64,000 nucleotides of DNA from Saccharofermentans sp. (GCA_024688685.1 JAILDX010000034.1:1-64000); one strand, 5' to 3'; numbered from the stretch's first letter, positions 16,331 to 25,745 are shown. Translations and numbers: made by a program. The notes: generated by a model not told the origin, from the letters alone.

Positions 16331-16334
16331 CTGA

Positions 16335-16676
16335 TCAGAGTATCTTCTCGCCGAGCTTAACGCCGCCGACTACGTGAAAATGAACATGCATTACTGTCTG
16401 TCCGCCATCCTCGCCGCAGTTATTGATAACTCTGAAACCTTTCCCGAGACCTTTCAGCTCAGCTATCTTATCAACCGCACCTGCAACAGCGCCAAGGTAC
16501 TCGGCACCGTCTTCAGCTGAAGCAATATCCCTGATATCGTCGAAGTGCTTCTTTGGAACTACAAGAACATGAACGGGTGCTGCGGGATTGATATCGTTGA
16601 AGCAAAACACCTTATCGTCTTCGTAAACCTTTGTTGAAGGTATCTTACCTTCGATAATGTCACAGAATAAGCACAT
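16335..16676 (-). CDS. HIT family nucleotide-binding protein (HinT-like)
   Basis: The 113-residue cytosolic protein carries the histidine triad HVHFHVV near its C-terminus, preceded by INNCGEDGGQTVMHVH, and starts with CLFCDIIEGKIPSTKVYEDD, the usual HinT opening with its zinc-type CxxC. Such proteins hydrolyse adenosine phosphoramidates and aminoacyl-adenylates. It starts two bases after the alaS stop. Given that HinT can remove aminoacyl-AMP, placing it after an aminoacyl-tRNA synthetase is functionally plausible. Confidence 0.95.
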   Translation of the reverse strand: MCLFCDIIEGKIPSTKVYEDDKVFCFNDINPAAPVHVLVVPKKHFDDIRDIASAEDGAEYLGAVAGAVDKIAELKGLGKGFRVINNCGEDGGQTVMHVHFHVVGGVKLGEKIL

Positions 16677-16677
16677 A

Positions 16678-19359
16678 TTAGCCTCCTAACTGAGCAGTAA
16701 CTGCAGCCTTTGCAGCAGCAAGAGCATCGTCAACCTTTGAAACGTCCTTACCGCCTGCCTGTGCCATGTCGGGCCTTCCGCCGCCGCCGCCGCCTGCGGC
16801 CTTTGCAGCCTCACGGATAACGTTCCCTGCATGAGCACCGCTGTCAACAGCAGACTTCGTAGCCATTGCAGTGAAAATGACCTTACCTTCGTTAACAGAT
16901 GCAAGGAAAACAAAACCGTTATCAAGTCTGTCCCTGATCTGATCTGCCATATCTCTCAAAGCGGGTGCATCAGGTGCATCCACCTTTGCGATTACAACCT
17001 TCGTCGATCCAATCGTGATCGCATTGTTGGCTGCATCCTCAGCAACATTGCCTGCAGCAGCCTTCTGGATCTGTGCGATCTCCTTCTCGAGTGCCTTGAT
17101 CTCAGCGAGCATCGCCTCACTCTTTCTTACGATCTGATCCTTGTTGACCTTCATCGTATCAGCTGTCTCATTTATCGTCTTACGGTCAGCAACGCTCATC
17201 TCATAGCATGCTCTTCCCGTAACAGCTTCGATTCTTCTGATACCGGAAGCAGTACCAGTCTCGGAAACGATCCTGAGCTGTCCTGCCTGTGATGTGTGCT
17301 TCAGATGAGTACCTCCGCAGAACTCAATGGAGAAAGAATTATCAACGTCTTCACCGATGCTTACAACTCTTACCTCTTCGCCGTACTTGTCGTCAAAGAA
17401 AGCCATAGCTCCGAGCTTTCTTGCTTCGTCCTGCTTCATTACTCTCGTGATAACAGGCATATCTGCAAGGATTGCTGTATTTACTATATCCTCGACCTTC
17501 GCGATCTCCTCATCGCTCATTGCAGCGAAATGAGTAAAGTCAAACCTCAGCTTCTCGGAATCAACATATGAACCCTTCTGCTGAACGTGATCACCGAGAA
17601 CGGATCTCAATGCAGCCTGAAGGATGTGAGTCGATGTGTGGTTGCGGCATGTTGCCATTCTAGTATCCTTATCGACTTCGATCTTAACGCTGCAGCCGCT
17701 CTTGATTGAACCGTTCTTGATCTCAAGAGTATGCAGATACTTGGATGCGTTATCCTTTGCGACGTCAACTGCCTCAGAGTCAAAATCGTCGTTATAGATG
17801 CGTCCGCAGTCTCCGACCTGACCGCCCATCGTAGCGTACATAGTCGTCTTGTCAAAGATCGCGACAGCCTTGTCTCCTGCAAATACTTCGTCAACGATAT
17901 GGAGCGCGCCCTCATCATCTGCCTTGAGCAGATAAAGGAGCTTTGCATCACATACAAGACTGTCATAGCCAAGGAACTCTGTTGAAGACTTATCTTCAAG
18001 GAGTTCATCGGGAAGCTTGTTTCCACCCCATGCGGTATCCGAAACATTCTTCTTCGTAGCCTCTCTTGCTCTGTCCTTCTGTTCCTTCATGGCAGCCTTG
18101 AAGCCGTCTTCGTCAACAGTAAGGCCGTTGTCCTCCGCGATCTCTTTTGTGAGATCAAGAGGGAAACCGTATGTATCATGAAGCTTAAACGCATCCTCAC
18201 CCTTAAGGACTGTTGATCCTGACTTCTTAGCGTCAGCGATCATATCGTTGAGGATCGCAGTGCCAGCTTCGACTGTTCTGAGGAAGTCATCTTCCTCCTT
18301 GTTTATAATCGTCATGATCATTGTGTACTTAGACACAAGTTCAGGATATGCATCCTTGTTCTGGTCTATAACGACATCAGCGATATCAGCAAGGAACTTG
18401 CCTTCAATGCCAAGGAGCCTTCCGAATCTTGCAGCTCTTCTCATGAGTCTTCTGAGAACGTATCCTGCACCTGCGTTGGAAGGGATAACGCCGTCGGAGA
18501 TCATCATCGTTGAAGATCTCATATGGTCTGTGATAACACGGATAGCAACATCATCCTTAGCATCAGCGCCATATGTCTTGCCTGCCTTCTCGCAGACAGT
18601 GTCGAGGATCTTTCTTACCGTATCAACCTCGAAAAGGTTCTCAACGCCCTGCATTACGCAGGCAAATCTCTCAAGTCCTCCGCCTGTATCGATATTCTTC
18701 TGTGCAAGCGGCAGATATGAGCCGTCTTCCTGTCTGTCGAACTGTGAGAAAACGAGGTTCCAGATCTCAACGAATCTGTCGCACTCACATCCGGGACGGC
18801 AGTCGGGCTTGCCGCAGCCGTGCTCGATTCCTCTGTCATAGTAGATCTCGGAGCAAGGACCGCAGGGTCCTGTTCCGTGCTCCCAGAAGTTATCAGCCTT
18901 TCCAAGTCTTGTGATCCTCTCAGCAGGGATACCTATCACCTTGTTCCAGATCTCGAAAGCCTCATCGTCTTCCTCGTAAACAGAAGGATAGAGAAGCTCG
19001 GGATCCATCTCAAGATTCTCCGTAAGGAACTCCCACGCCCACGGGATTACTTCCTTCTTGAAGTAGTCGCCGAACGAGAAATTACCAAGCATCTCGAAGT
19101 ATGTTCCGTGACGCGCCGTATGGCCGACGTTCTCGATATCAGGTGTTCTGATACACTTCTGGCATGTTGTAACTCTCCTGCACGGAGGTGTCTCAGCTCC
19201 TGTGAAGTAGGGCTTAAGCGGTGTCATGCCCGCATTGATGAGAAGAATTGATTTATCATTCTTGGGAACAAGCGAGAATGAAGGCATTCTGAGGTGTCCC
19301 TTTGACTCAAAAAATGACAGATATCTCTCTCTGATCTCGTTAAGACCTAAAGGTTGCAT
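16678..19359 (-). CDS. alaS: Alanyl-tRNA synthetase
   Basis: This enzyme charges tRNA-Ala and edits mischarged seryl-tRNA. The 893 residues hold, in order, the class II aminoacylation domain (RYLSFFESKGH, TFEMLGNFSFGDYFK), the tRNA-binding domain, the editing domain with its zinc-type motifs (NHTSTHILQAAL and CGGTH) and a C-terminal Ala-rich oligomerisation domain ending GGGGGRPDMAQAGGK. The length is typical (about 875). It has a strong promoter of its own directly after the WYL regulator stop. The leader is too short for a T-box, so amino-acid-sensing attenuation is not expected. Confidence 0.97.
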   Translation of the reverse strand: MQPLGLNEIRERYLSFFESKGHLRMPSFSLVPKNDKSILLINAGMTPLKPYFTGAETPPCRRVTTCQKCIRTPDIENVGHTARHGTYFEMLGNFSFGDYFKKEVIPWAWEFLTENLEMDPELLYPSVYEEDDEAFEIWNKVIGIPAERITRLGKADNFWEHGTGPCGPCSEIYYDRGIEHGCGKPDCRPGCECDRFVEIWNLVFSQFDRQEDGSYLPLAQKNIDTGGGLERFACVMQGVENLFEVDTVRKILDTVCEKAGKTYGADAKDDVAIRVITDHMRSSTMMISDGVIPSNAGAGYVLRRLMRRAARFGRLLGIEGKFLADIADVVIDQNKDAYPELVSKYTMIMTIINKEEDDFLRTVEAGTAILNDMIADAKKSGSTVLKGEDAFKLHDTYGFPLDLTKEIAEDNGLTVDEDGFKAAMKEQKDRAREATKKNVSDTAWGGNKLPDELLEDKSSTEFLGYDSLVCDAKLLYLLKADDEGALHIVDEVFAGDKAVAIFDKTTMYATMGGQVGDCGRIYNDDFDSEAVDVAKDNASKYLHTLEIKNGSIKSGCSVKIEVDKDTRMATCRNHTSTHILQAALRSVLGDHVQQKGSYVDSEKLRFDFTHFAAMSDEEIAKVEDIVNTAILADMPVITRVMKQDEARKLGAMAFFDDKYGEEVRVVSIGEDVDNSFSIEFCGGTHLKHTSQAGQLRIVSETGTASGIRRIEAVTGRACYEMSVADRKTINETADTMKVNKDQIVRKSEAMLAEIKALEKEIAQIQKAAAGNVAEDAANNAITIGSTKVVIAKVDAPDAPALRDMADQIRDRLDNGFVFLASVNEGKVIFTAMATKSAVDSGAHAGNVIREAAKAAGGGGGGRPDMAQAGGKDVSKVDDALAAAKAAVTAQLGG

Positions 19360-19398
19360 AAGATAAGGCTCCTTATTTTTTATTTATATAACTGCAAA

Positions 19399-19427
19399 AT
19401 TATAAATCACAACAACATTCAATGCAA
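19399..19427 (-). promoter_or_regulatory. alaS promoter
   Basis: On the minus strand, -35 TTGCAT (19422-19427), a 17-base spacer and a perfect -10 TATAAT (19399-19404). It starts two bases after the stop codon of the upstream regulator gene. Confidence 0.8.
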
Positions 19428-19429
19428 GA

Positions 19430-20671
19430 TTATTTGATACCTACACTCTCTGCTGCTTTCTTGAGATAGCCGGCAAGCTTATCTCTGACTTTCTCGTTCT
19501 CGATGATCATCGTCACGTTCGGAAATGTATAGATACTGAACAGCACCTTGTAAAGCGGCTCATTATCAGGTGTGCAGATCCTGAACCTGATCTCGCTGTC
19601 AGACTTCTCACTTATCCCCGACACGGTCGAGAATTCATCCCTGAACACTGAAAACGCTCTGAGTACGTGCTTTCTTGCATTAGGATCGTCCTTATCGATT
19701 GCCTCCAGTCTTATAAAGATCGTCTCAGCCTGCTTATCAGGCGACCCGTATGCTGCATAGGATCCTTTGATGTAATCATCAATTATCTCATCCTTGACCT
19801 GCATGGAAGAGAAACACTTGTATGACAGAAACTCGCGCGCAGTCTCCTTGTCCTTCTCACTAAACTTCTCTTTGTCTCCGAAGATCTTCTCCCTTATATC
19901 CGGAAGCTTCCTCTTGATATAATCAGTTCCTTTCCTGATATCATTCTCTCCGATAATTGAGAAATCTCCGTCAAATCTGTCCAGTCTGTAACGGATAAGG
20001 CATTCCTTGAGAACGTCATCCGATTCGTCTCCGCCCTTCCTGAACAGTCTCATATGGTCGATCGCGATGACATAATAATGGTTATTTGTCCAGTCAAGAA
20101 CGACAGGAGAAATAACATATTCATTGCCGACAACTGAATTCGTAACCTTATATCCGTACTTGATACGCATCGGGGCCGCAGTCTCGATCGCCAGTCTGAT
20201 GGTTGTAAGCACGCGGTTAACGAGCTTGTCGCTCTTTGTAATGTCCTTATATCGCGTATAGAGACGAACCTGGTTCTGCAGGGGTGACGGATTAAAATAT
20301 GCAGGAAACATCTTCTCAAACTTCTCACAGGTCTCCTTCGGAACAAACTCTGTCGTCCTCAGGGAATCGGATATCATCTTCGCATCATCGAGAAGTATCT
20401 CGTCCTTAAGCTGTACTCTGTTATACTTTCTTCCGTCGAAAAAGATGAGGTCTTCCGCAGGTCCGGTAACTCCCGCTGCCGAAGCAAATTCATTGATCTT
20501 TTTGATATCCGCGTATATGGATTTCCTCTCGAATCTCTCCCCTAATCTGTCCTCGAGCATGTCGATGAGTTCTGAAACAGATACACCGATATCCTTCCCG
20601 GGATCGACATTATGGAGGAAGTATTCATAGATTAAAAGGATCTTTTGCTTTGAATGTTCGGAATTACTCAT
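19430..20671 (-). CDS. WYL-domain transcriptional regulator
   Basis: The 413-residue protein has an N-terminal winged-helix region (IGVSVSELIDMLEDRL, RKSIYADIKKINEFA) and a central WYL-like domain (NHYYVIAIDHMRLF followed by IRYRLDRFDG), with a C-terminal WCX-like part. WYL domains sense nucleic acid or nucleotide ligands and often control stress, DNA repair or defence genes. The core WYL triplet is not exact (HYY), so ligand binding may differ. GGAAGGTG precedes the start. A small palindrome lies upstream at 20710-20722 and could be an autoregulatory operator. Confidence 0.8.
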   Translation of the reverse strand: MSNSEHSKQKILLIYEYFLHNVDPGKDIGVSVSELIDMLEDRLGERFERKSIYADIKKINEFASAAGVTGPAEDLIFFDGRKYNRVQLKDEILLDDAKMISDSLRTTEFVPKETCEKFEKMFPAYFNPSPLQNQVRLYTRYKDITKSDKLVNRVLTTIRLAIETAAPMRIKYGYKVTNSVVGNEYVISPVVLDWTNNHYYVIAIDHMRLFRKGGDESDDVLKECLIRYRLDRFDGDFSIIGENDIRKGTDYIKRKLPDIREKIFGDKEKFSEKDKETAREFLSYKCFSSMQVKDEIIDDYIKGSYAAYGSPDKQAETIFIRLEAIDKDDPNARKHVLRAFSVFRDEFSTVSGISEKSDSEIRFRICTPDNEPLYKVLFSIYTFPNVTMIIENEKVRDKLAGYLKKAAESVGIK

Positions 20672-20709
20672 GATCTGTCACCTTCCCTGCAGATTTATAG
20701 TCCCTTTAA

Positions 20710-20722
20710 TGGTACTATACCA
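20710..20722 (-). promoter_or_regulatory. Palindrome overlapping a putative -10 of the WYL regulator
   Basis: TGGTA-CTA-TACCA is a perfect 5-base inverted repeat about 40 bases upstream of the ATG, containing TATAGT on the minus strand as a possible -10. It is short, so chance occurrence cannot be excluded. Confidence 0.35.
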
Positions 20723-20743
20723 GGTATTGCAAGTCAATGATCG

Positions 20744-21349
20744 TCAGATCTCCTCAAGTTCCTTCTCTCCTTCATTTCCAGCCTGTACTTCTTCAGTTCC
20801 GCCCTCAGGCATATCCATCGCAAAAGGCAAACCATCACTTGTCTCCGATCTTATCTCCTCCTTGCTTTCCGGGGCATCTGAAGGGATCGTCTCATTACCC
20901 ATCTCCTTGAATGCCTGTTTCTGCTCCTTCTCAGCCTCATTCTTGTCTCTCAGCTGTCTGGTCGGCTTATTTCCGTTTGATCTGTTATCTTTGTTTACGG
21001 TCTTAAGCCCCTGCTTTGAGAAGATCGTGTTAAGTGATGACTTGGACATCTTGTGTATAGCTTCCGTGTCCTTATACACCTTATCCGTATCGCTGTAACC
21101 AAGATCCAGATACTTGACGAGGTCCATCAGAATCATCAGTTTGTCAGCTGCTTCATGCGTCTTTACGAGATTTGCGATAAACTCGCTGTTCGTGACTGTT
21201 GTCCACGATGTGTGACTTAGAACGGATATTTCCACAGCCTGAGTGAAGATCCTCTCACCAAGCGTCGTATGGCCGTTCATCCTCAGAAAAACGCAAAGCT
21301 CATACACGGAGCTTACATAATCTTTTGACATTTCTTTAATAGTGCTCAT
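20744..21349 (-). CDS. Small helical protein, possibly four-helix-bundle (S23/Avd-like), with charged tail
   Basis: This 201-residue protein is not firmly recognised. Residues 1-115 look like a four-helix bundle: a helix with YVSSVYELCVFLRMNG, one with ERIFTQAVEISVLSH, one with SEFIANLVKTHEAADKLMIL and a LGYSDTDKVYKDTEAI segment, similar in outline to 23S rRNA-intervening-sequence (S23) and Avd-type bundles. Residues 116-201 are a Lys/Glu/Asn-rich, probably disordered tail ending in an acidic stretch. AAGGAGA precedes the start. No reverse transcriptase or variable repeat is nearby, so a retroelement role is not supported. It is probably expressed with the WYL regulator downstream. Confidence 0.45.
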   Translation of the reverse strand: MSTIKEMSKDYVSSVYELCVFLRMNGHTTLGERIFTQAVEISVLSHTSWTTVTNSEFIANLVKTHEAADKLMILMDLVKYLDLGYSDTDKVYKDTEAIHKMSKSSLNTIFSKQGLKTVNKDNRSNGNKPTRQLRDKNEAEKEQKQAFKEMGNETIPSDAPESKEEIRSETSDGLPFAMDMPEGGTEEVQAGNEGEKELEEI

Positions 21350-21492
21350 TTTATTTCTCCTTGAATGTATTACTTACAACGTTGCACTATCAGCATATCA
21401 ACGGACCTGCCCGAAAAAGCTCCGAAATGCTACGAAAATCGGAAAAATTGCGATTATTTCGGAGCAAAATTAACTTTAATAACACCCCGTAC

Positions 21493-21513
21493 CGTGCTAT
21501 AATTGTTAGCACG
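21493..21513 (+). promoter_or_regulatory. Promoter with palindromic operator for the oxidoreductase/DUF2298 operon
   Basis: A perfect 7-base inverted repeat, CGTGCTA-N7-TAGCACG, covers an extended -10 TGCTATAAT (21495-21503) and the expected start site. A repressor bound here would block RNA polymerase directly. The half-site resembles part of the CIRCE (HrcA) element, but the half-sites are in the opposite order, so HrcA is unlikely. The first gene starts 30 bases further on. Confidence 0.6.
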
Positions 21514-21542
21514 TTTTATGTCTAAGAAAGGCTGTTTATTAT

Positions 21543-22637
21543 ATGAGCAAATCCGTTTGCATCATTGGTGCCGGACTATCCGGACTCACATGCGCTATGA
21601 AGTTATCCAAGAAAGGCTACGATGTAACTGTAGTCGAGGAGATGACTTATGCAGGCGGCCTCCTTGCGACGACCAGGATCGGCAAGGAATCACTCGAGCT
21701 CCTTCCCCACCAGCTCCGTAAGACAGATAAGAACCTTCTTGCGCTCATAAAGCAGCTGGGCCTTGATTCAAGCCTTGAGTGGAACGATTCCAGATGGCAC
21801 GGCAAGGCACTCCCAAAGAAAGTCGGATATTTCAAGGGTGGTTTTGCAAGACTTATAAACAGTTTGATGCAGGAGATTACAGACAACGGCGGAAGAGTTT
21901 ACCTCTCGACTACTGTGTCTGATATCTCGAGATTCATGGACAGCGACGGAGTCATGAAGTACAGGACCGACTGTGTCCTCAGCAATGCTTCGGGATATGA
22001 AGTCATCAGCGACTACGTTATCTTCACAGGTTCATGCCGTACTTTTGTAAACATATCCCACAGCCTCCCTATCAGTATCGATGACAGGGATCAGCTTATG
22101 AACGTTACATATAAGTCCCAGATAACCATCATGCTCAATCTCAAGAGAATGGGTACAGAAGTTTACTATCAGGAGTTCGAGGGTCTTCCTTTCGCGAGGA
22201 TAGTCAACCACAGCAATGTTTTCGGACAGAGAGAGTATGGCGGAAATATCGTTTATCTTGTCGGGTATTCATATGTGACGGATCCCCTCTGGATAGCCAG
22301 TGATTCAAGAATCATGGAGGAGTATTTCGCGGCATTCAGGAAGCTTTACCCCGGACTCCGCAAATCTGACCTCAAGGGCTGGCGTCTCACAAAGACACGG
22401 TATGCTCAGGCTGAGAAATACCCGGTAAAAGATCTTCACAACCCTTGCCCTAACCTGTATGTATGTGCATCGGGAATCGCAAGGTTCGGAACAGATGAAG
22501 CTCCGCTCAATAGAATGGAACGCGTGGTCGGACTGGCTAACGTAATCTGCAGTGAGATCGCAGGCGAAGCACATGCCAAGTCAGATGTTACTCCGCTCCC
22601 CACAAAGAACGACAACAGGGAGTTTGAATCCATATGA
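21543..22637 (+). CDS. NAD(P)/FAD-dependent oxidoreductase (amine oxidase-like)
   Basis: The 364-residue flavoprotein opens with the dinucleotide-binding fingerprint VCIIGAGLSGLTCAMKLSKKG and the second acidic position VVEEM, followed by AGGLLATT, as in amine oxidase and protoporphyrinogen-oxidase-like enzymes. Near the C-terminus, NLYVCASGIARFGT fits the second FAD-binding motif. Members with this layout act on carotenoids, sterols, sugars or UDP-galactose; the substrate here is unknown. AAAGG lies about 13 bases before the ATG. Its stop overlaps the DUF2298 gene (ATGA), so the two proteins are made together. Confidence 0.8.
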   Translation: MSKSVCIIGAGLSGLTCAMKLSKKGYDVTVVEEMTYAGGLLATTRIGKESLELLPHQLRKTDKNLLALIKQLGLDSSLEWNDSRWHGKALPKKVGYFKGGFARLINSLMQEITDNGGRVYLSTTVSDISRFMDSDGVMKYRTDCVLSNASGYEVISDYVIFTGSCRTFVNISHSLPISIDDRDQLMNVTYKSQITIMLNLKRMGTEVYYQEFEGLPFARIVNHSNVFGQREYGGNIVYLVGYSYVTDPLWIASDSRIMEEYFAAFRKLYPGLRKSDLKGWRLTKTRYAQAEKYPVKDLHNPCPNLYVCASGIARFGTDEAPLNRMERVVGLANVICSEIAGEAHAKSDVTPLPTKNDNREFESI

Positions 22638-25366
22638 CGGCTGAGAAGAGCTTTTGGGAGAAGAACATTGTCGAGTCTCCCTTCAAAGTCGGCTTACTCG
22701 CTGTCCCATTTCTGCTCAGCCTTTTTGTCGGATGGTATCTGATCGGCATCGACGACACAAAGTATGTACTGATATGGTGTGCATATCTGCTTCTCTGCGG
22801 GGTTGCAGTACTGCCTCTCGGAGCTTATATATTCCGTAATGCCGGTTCTGGAGGATTTATTCTCTCTCAGACGATGGGCGTGATCCTGGTCAGCATTTTT
22901 GTCTGGACATTCACATATATCAAGATTTACAGATTCAACCGCATTCTTGTTTTTGTTGCGGTATTCCTTATCGGCATCGCATGTTATGTCATACCCCCGC
23001 TCCGCCGGGAGTTCATAAAGACGATCAGGAGACCGTTCTACATCGAGAAGGCTTCTTTTGAGCTTCTTGTATTCATGCTCGTTCTTACTATCCTTTGCTA
23101 CTACAAAGGATTCACTCCGGTCATCAACGGACAGGAGAAGTTCATGGATTACGGCTTCATCATGTCGATGCTAAGGAACGACGAACTTCCTGCAAACGAT
23201 ATGTGGCTTTCCGGATACAGCATTAATTATTACTATTTCGGTCAGTTCCTGTGGGCGCTCGTGATCAAGATCTCAGGCACGCCCGCTCCTGTCGGATATA
23301 ACCTCGCCATGACAAGCGCGATTGCTATTCCCTTTGCCATGTCTTTCTCGATCGGAACGATGCTCTTCGACTACATGGCCGAGAAGAGCTACAGCGTAAA
23401 GGGCATCTGGGCCGCCGTCTCAAGATATGTCACAGGCTTTCTTGCAGGTCTGGCAGTCACCATATTCGGCAACTCCCATTCGTTCTTCTACGATGAGGAA
23501 AGCTTCGGAAACGGGCTGCTTCAGTTTTTCTCGAAGCTCGGTATCAACGTAGGAAAGACTGACGGTTTTTTCTATCCTGACAGCACCAGATTTATCGGCC
23601 ACAATCCCGATTCCAAAGTCCTGGATGCAGCCGGCAATGTTATCGACGCCGGAGACTATACGATCGAAGAGTTCCCCTTCTATTCGTTCCTCGTTGCCGA
23701 CCTCCACGCCCATGTTATCTCGATGATGGTCGTTCTTCTCATCATGGGCATTGCTATCGCTTATATCGCCCGTACCGAGCATCCTGATAATTATGAGTTC
23801 AACGTCGTACCCAAGCGTGCATCAAGAAAGATAAAGGAACAGATCTTCAAGACTGAGATCAGAAGACTTATGTCGGTCGAGCTCGTTCTGATCGCAGTAC
23901 TCCTCGGCGTTGCACAGCAGACAAGCTACTGGGATTTCCTTATCTACTTCGTATTCGGATCAATGGCTCTCCTTCTGATCAACACCAGAAGATCGAAAGT
24001 CTTCTGCGACATCTCAAGTTTTATCTGCTTTGCCATCATCGTCGCTGCAATACTGATCGTCTACCTCAAGTGCGGAAGCAATCCGCTGCTTCACGCCGTG
24101 GTCCAGCTTGACGTCCTCTTTGTCGCCTATCTGCTTGTTGTATTCGAGCCTTGTGCGCTTACAAGGACAGGATTCGGAATGAGTTTCCTATTCTCTGTTG
24201 CGTATGTTATAGCACTTCCTTTCAATTACAATTTTGATATGATCTCCAACCTTCTCGGAAAGGTTATACATAACTCTTCCCCGTACCAGTTATTTATCCT
24301 TTGGGGCACCCACGTGCTGATCGCACTGGTATTTGTTATCTTCACGATCGTATTCAAGAACTACGATCTTACTTCGTCCTTCAAGTCCAAAAAGAAGAAG
24401 GCAAATGACGACTCAAAGCCTGAGATCTGTGATATTCCTGCAGAAGGCTTCAGCAATCCGATCGCAGGATTCTTCGGCAAGCGCAATCTGATCGACGTGT
24501 TCATCTGCGGCATGACAGTTGTAGCAATAATGCTTCTCGCAGCTCCCGAGATATTCTATGTAAGAGACATTTACACTTCCGGATATCTCCGTTCCAATAC
24601 GATGTTCAAGTTTACGTTTGCAGCATTCATAATGCTCGGCATAATCATCTCGTATGCTGTTGTCCGCATGTTCTGGATGATTACTTCAAAGAATAAGAGA
24701 TCAACTTCCGCACTCATATTCGGCATCGTATTCATCCTGCTGATCCTGATCGTACCCGGTCACTACACATCTGCCGGTATCAAGCAGCGCTGCGGTGACA
24801 CGACAATCAGGACTAACTACAGAGGCCTTAACGGAACAAGTTATCTTAAGACCTATTACAGTCCCTACGGCTATATAGAGGCTGACGGCAACCTCAACTC
24901 CTACCTTGAAGCCATCGCATGGCTCAACAATAACGTCGAAGGCGATCCTGTCATCCTGGAAGCCTACGGCGAGAGTTACACCGATAACAATATCGTATCT
25001 GCTTACACAGGTCTTCCTACCGTTATCGGATGGCAGACACACGAGTGGCTCTGGAGATTCCACGGAATCGTTGATGAGACTACTGACCTTCTCATATCTG
25101 ATCCTAACTACGATGTCTGGTCTATCTATCTGACACCGAGATACAACGATGTTGATATGGTCTATATCAGCGATGATCCGGATGCCGTCCAGTATGTAAT
25201 CAACAAGTATCAGATCGAATACATTATCCTGGGCAACCTTGAATACTACAGATATAACTACGACAATACCGAGACGCTGAAGCAGGTCGGAGAGATCGTA
25301 TTCAATTCGGAGAATCTGAATATCTTTAAGGTGACTCCAGTAGATGAAGCAGCTGTTCTGCAGTAA
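22634..25366 (+). CDS. DUF2298 (Chlor_Arch_YYY) polytopic membrane protein
   Basis: The 910-residue protein has about 15 to 18 membrane helices and a C-terminal soluble part. Family landmarks seen: ND(E)LPANDMWLSGYSINYYYFGQFL, PFYSFLVADLHAHVI, QQTSYWDF and, near the C-terminus, GLNGTSYLKTYY, PVILEAYGESY and STGLPTVIGWQTHEWLWR-like sequence. The fold is related to GT-C-type glycosyltransferases, with aspartates and histidines on outer loops, so lipid-linked sugar transfer is a reasonable guess but unproven. It overlaps the flavoprotein gene by four bases and its 3' end overlaps the convergent toxin gene by 41 bases. Confidence 0.85.
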   Translation: MTAEKSFWEKNIVESPFKVGLLAVPFLLSLFVGWYLIGIDDTKYVLIWCAYLLLCGVAVLPLGAYIFRNAGSGGFILSQTMGVILVSIFVWTFTYIKIYRFNRILVFVAVFLIGIACYVIPPLRREFIKTIRRPFYIEKASFELLVFMLVLTILCYYKGFTPVINGQEKFMDYGFIMSMLRNDELPANDMWLSGYSINYYYFGQFLWALVIKISGTPAPVGYNLAMTSAIAIPFAMSFSIGTMLFDYMAEKSYSVKGIWAAVSRYVTGFLAGLAVTIFGNSHSFFYDEESFGNGLLQFFSKLGINVGKTDGFFYPDSTRFIGHNPDSKVLDAAGNVIDAGDYTIEEFPFYSFLVADLHAHVISMMVVLLIMGIAIAYIARTEHPDNYEFNVVPKRASRKIKEQIFKTEIRRLMSVELVLIAVLLGVAQQTSYWDFLIYFVFGSMALLLINTRRSKVFCDISSFICFAIIVAAILIVYLKCGSNPLLHAVVQLDVLFVAYLLVVFEPCALTRTGFGMSFLFSVAYVIALPFNYNFDMISNLLGKVIHNSSPYQLFILWGTHVLIALVFVIFTIVFKNYDLTSSFKSKKKKANDDSKPEICDIPAEGFSNPIAGFFGKRNLIDVFICGMTVVAIMLLAAPEIFYVRDIYTSGYLRSNTMFKFTFAAFIMLGIIISYAVVRMFWMITSKNKRSTSALIFGIVFILLILIVPGHYTSAGIKQRCGDTTIRTNYRGLNGTSYLKTYYSPYGYIEADGNLNSYLEAIAWLNNNVEGDPVILEAYGESYTDNNIVSAYTGLPTVIGWQTHEWLWRFHGIVDETTDLLISDPNYDVWSIYLTPRYNDVDMVYISDDPDAVQYVINKYQIEYIILGNLEYYRYNYDNTETLKQVGEIVFNSENLNIFKVTPVDEAAVLQ

Positions 25367-25745
25367 CTGTCTTTATTGGCATTCCCGAGTATCCTTTTAA
25401 ATCTCTGGTTACAATATAATCTACATTCATCTCTTCCGCACAGACATATTGAAGAGCATCCTCAAGATCCTTGATACTGTTGTTATCAAGTGCCCTGTCT
25501 ATCATCTCGTTTGTAATGACAACAATCTGCATGTTTGTCCTAAACCGTGATATCATTTTTACTCTCTCTTCGCAGCTAAACTCTTTACGAAGAATGCAAA
25601 ATAAGTTGCTTAGCGAATGAAAAGCAACGAAGCCATCGATCTTTCCTTCTCCGCAAAGCTTGATGATAGTCTGAGCATCCTTGCAGAAAGGCAATCTGCA
25701 TATTGCTGCATCTATCAGGATATTAGTATCAATCAATACTCTCAT
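25326..25745 (-). CDS. PIN-domain toxin (PIN_3 type)
   Basis: The 139-residue putative ribonuclease starts MRVLIDTNILIDA, with the first catalytic Asp at 6. The family's HSLSNLFCILRK segment, the acidic DLEDALQYVCAEE and the final IVTRD follow, giving the metal-binding acidic cluster of VapC-like PIN nucleases. Such toxins cleave tRNA or rRNA when freed from the antitoxin. It overlaps the upstream HTH gene by 17 bases, the usual toxin-second arrangement, and its 3' end runs 41 bases into the convergent DUF2298 gene. Confidence 0.88.
   Translation of the reverse strand: MRVLIDTNILIDAAICRLPFCKDAQTIIKLCGEGKIDGFVAFHSLSNLFCILRKEFSCEERVKMISRFRTNMQIVVITNEMIDRALDNNSIKDLEDALQYVCAEEMNVDYIVTRDLKGYSGMPIKTVTAEQLLHLLESP

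Noticed and set aside
19360..19429. Possible T-box leader before alaS
   Set aside because: The promoter leaves a leader of only about 35 bases with no specifier hairpin or antiterminator.
20744..21349. Diversity-generating retroelement accessory protein (Avd)
   Set aside because: The bundle resembles Avd in outline, but there is no reverse transcriptase, template repeat or variable repeat in the window.
21493..21513. CIRCE (HrcA) element
   Set aside because: The half-sites share TAGCAC, but they are in the opposite order and the spacing differs from TTAGCACTC-N9-GAGTGCTAA.
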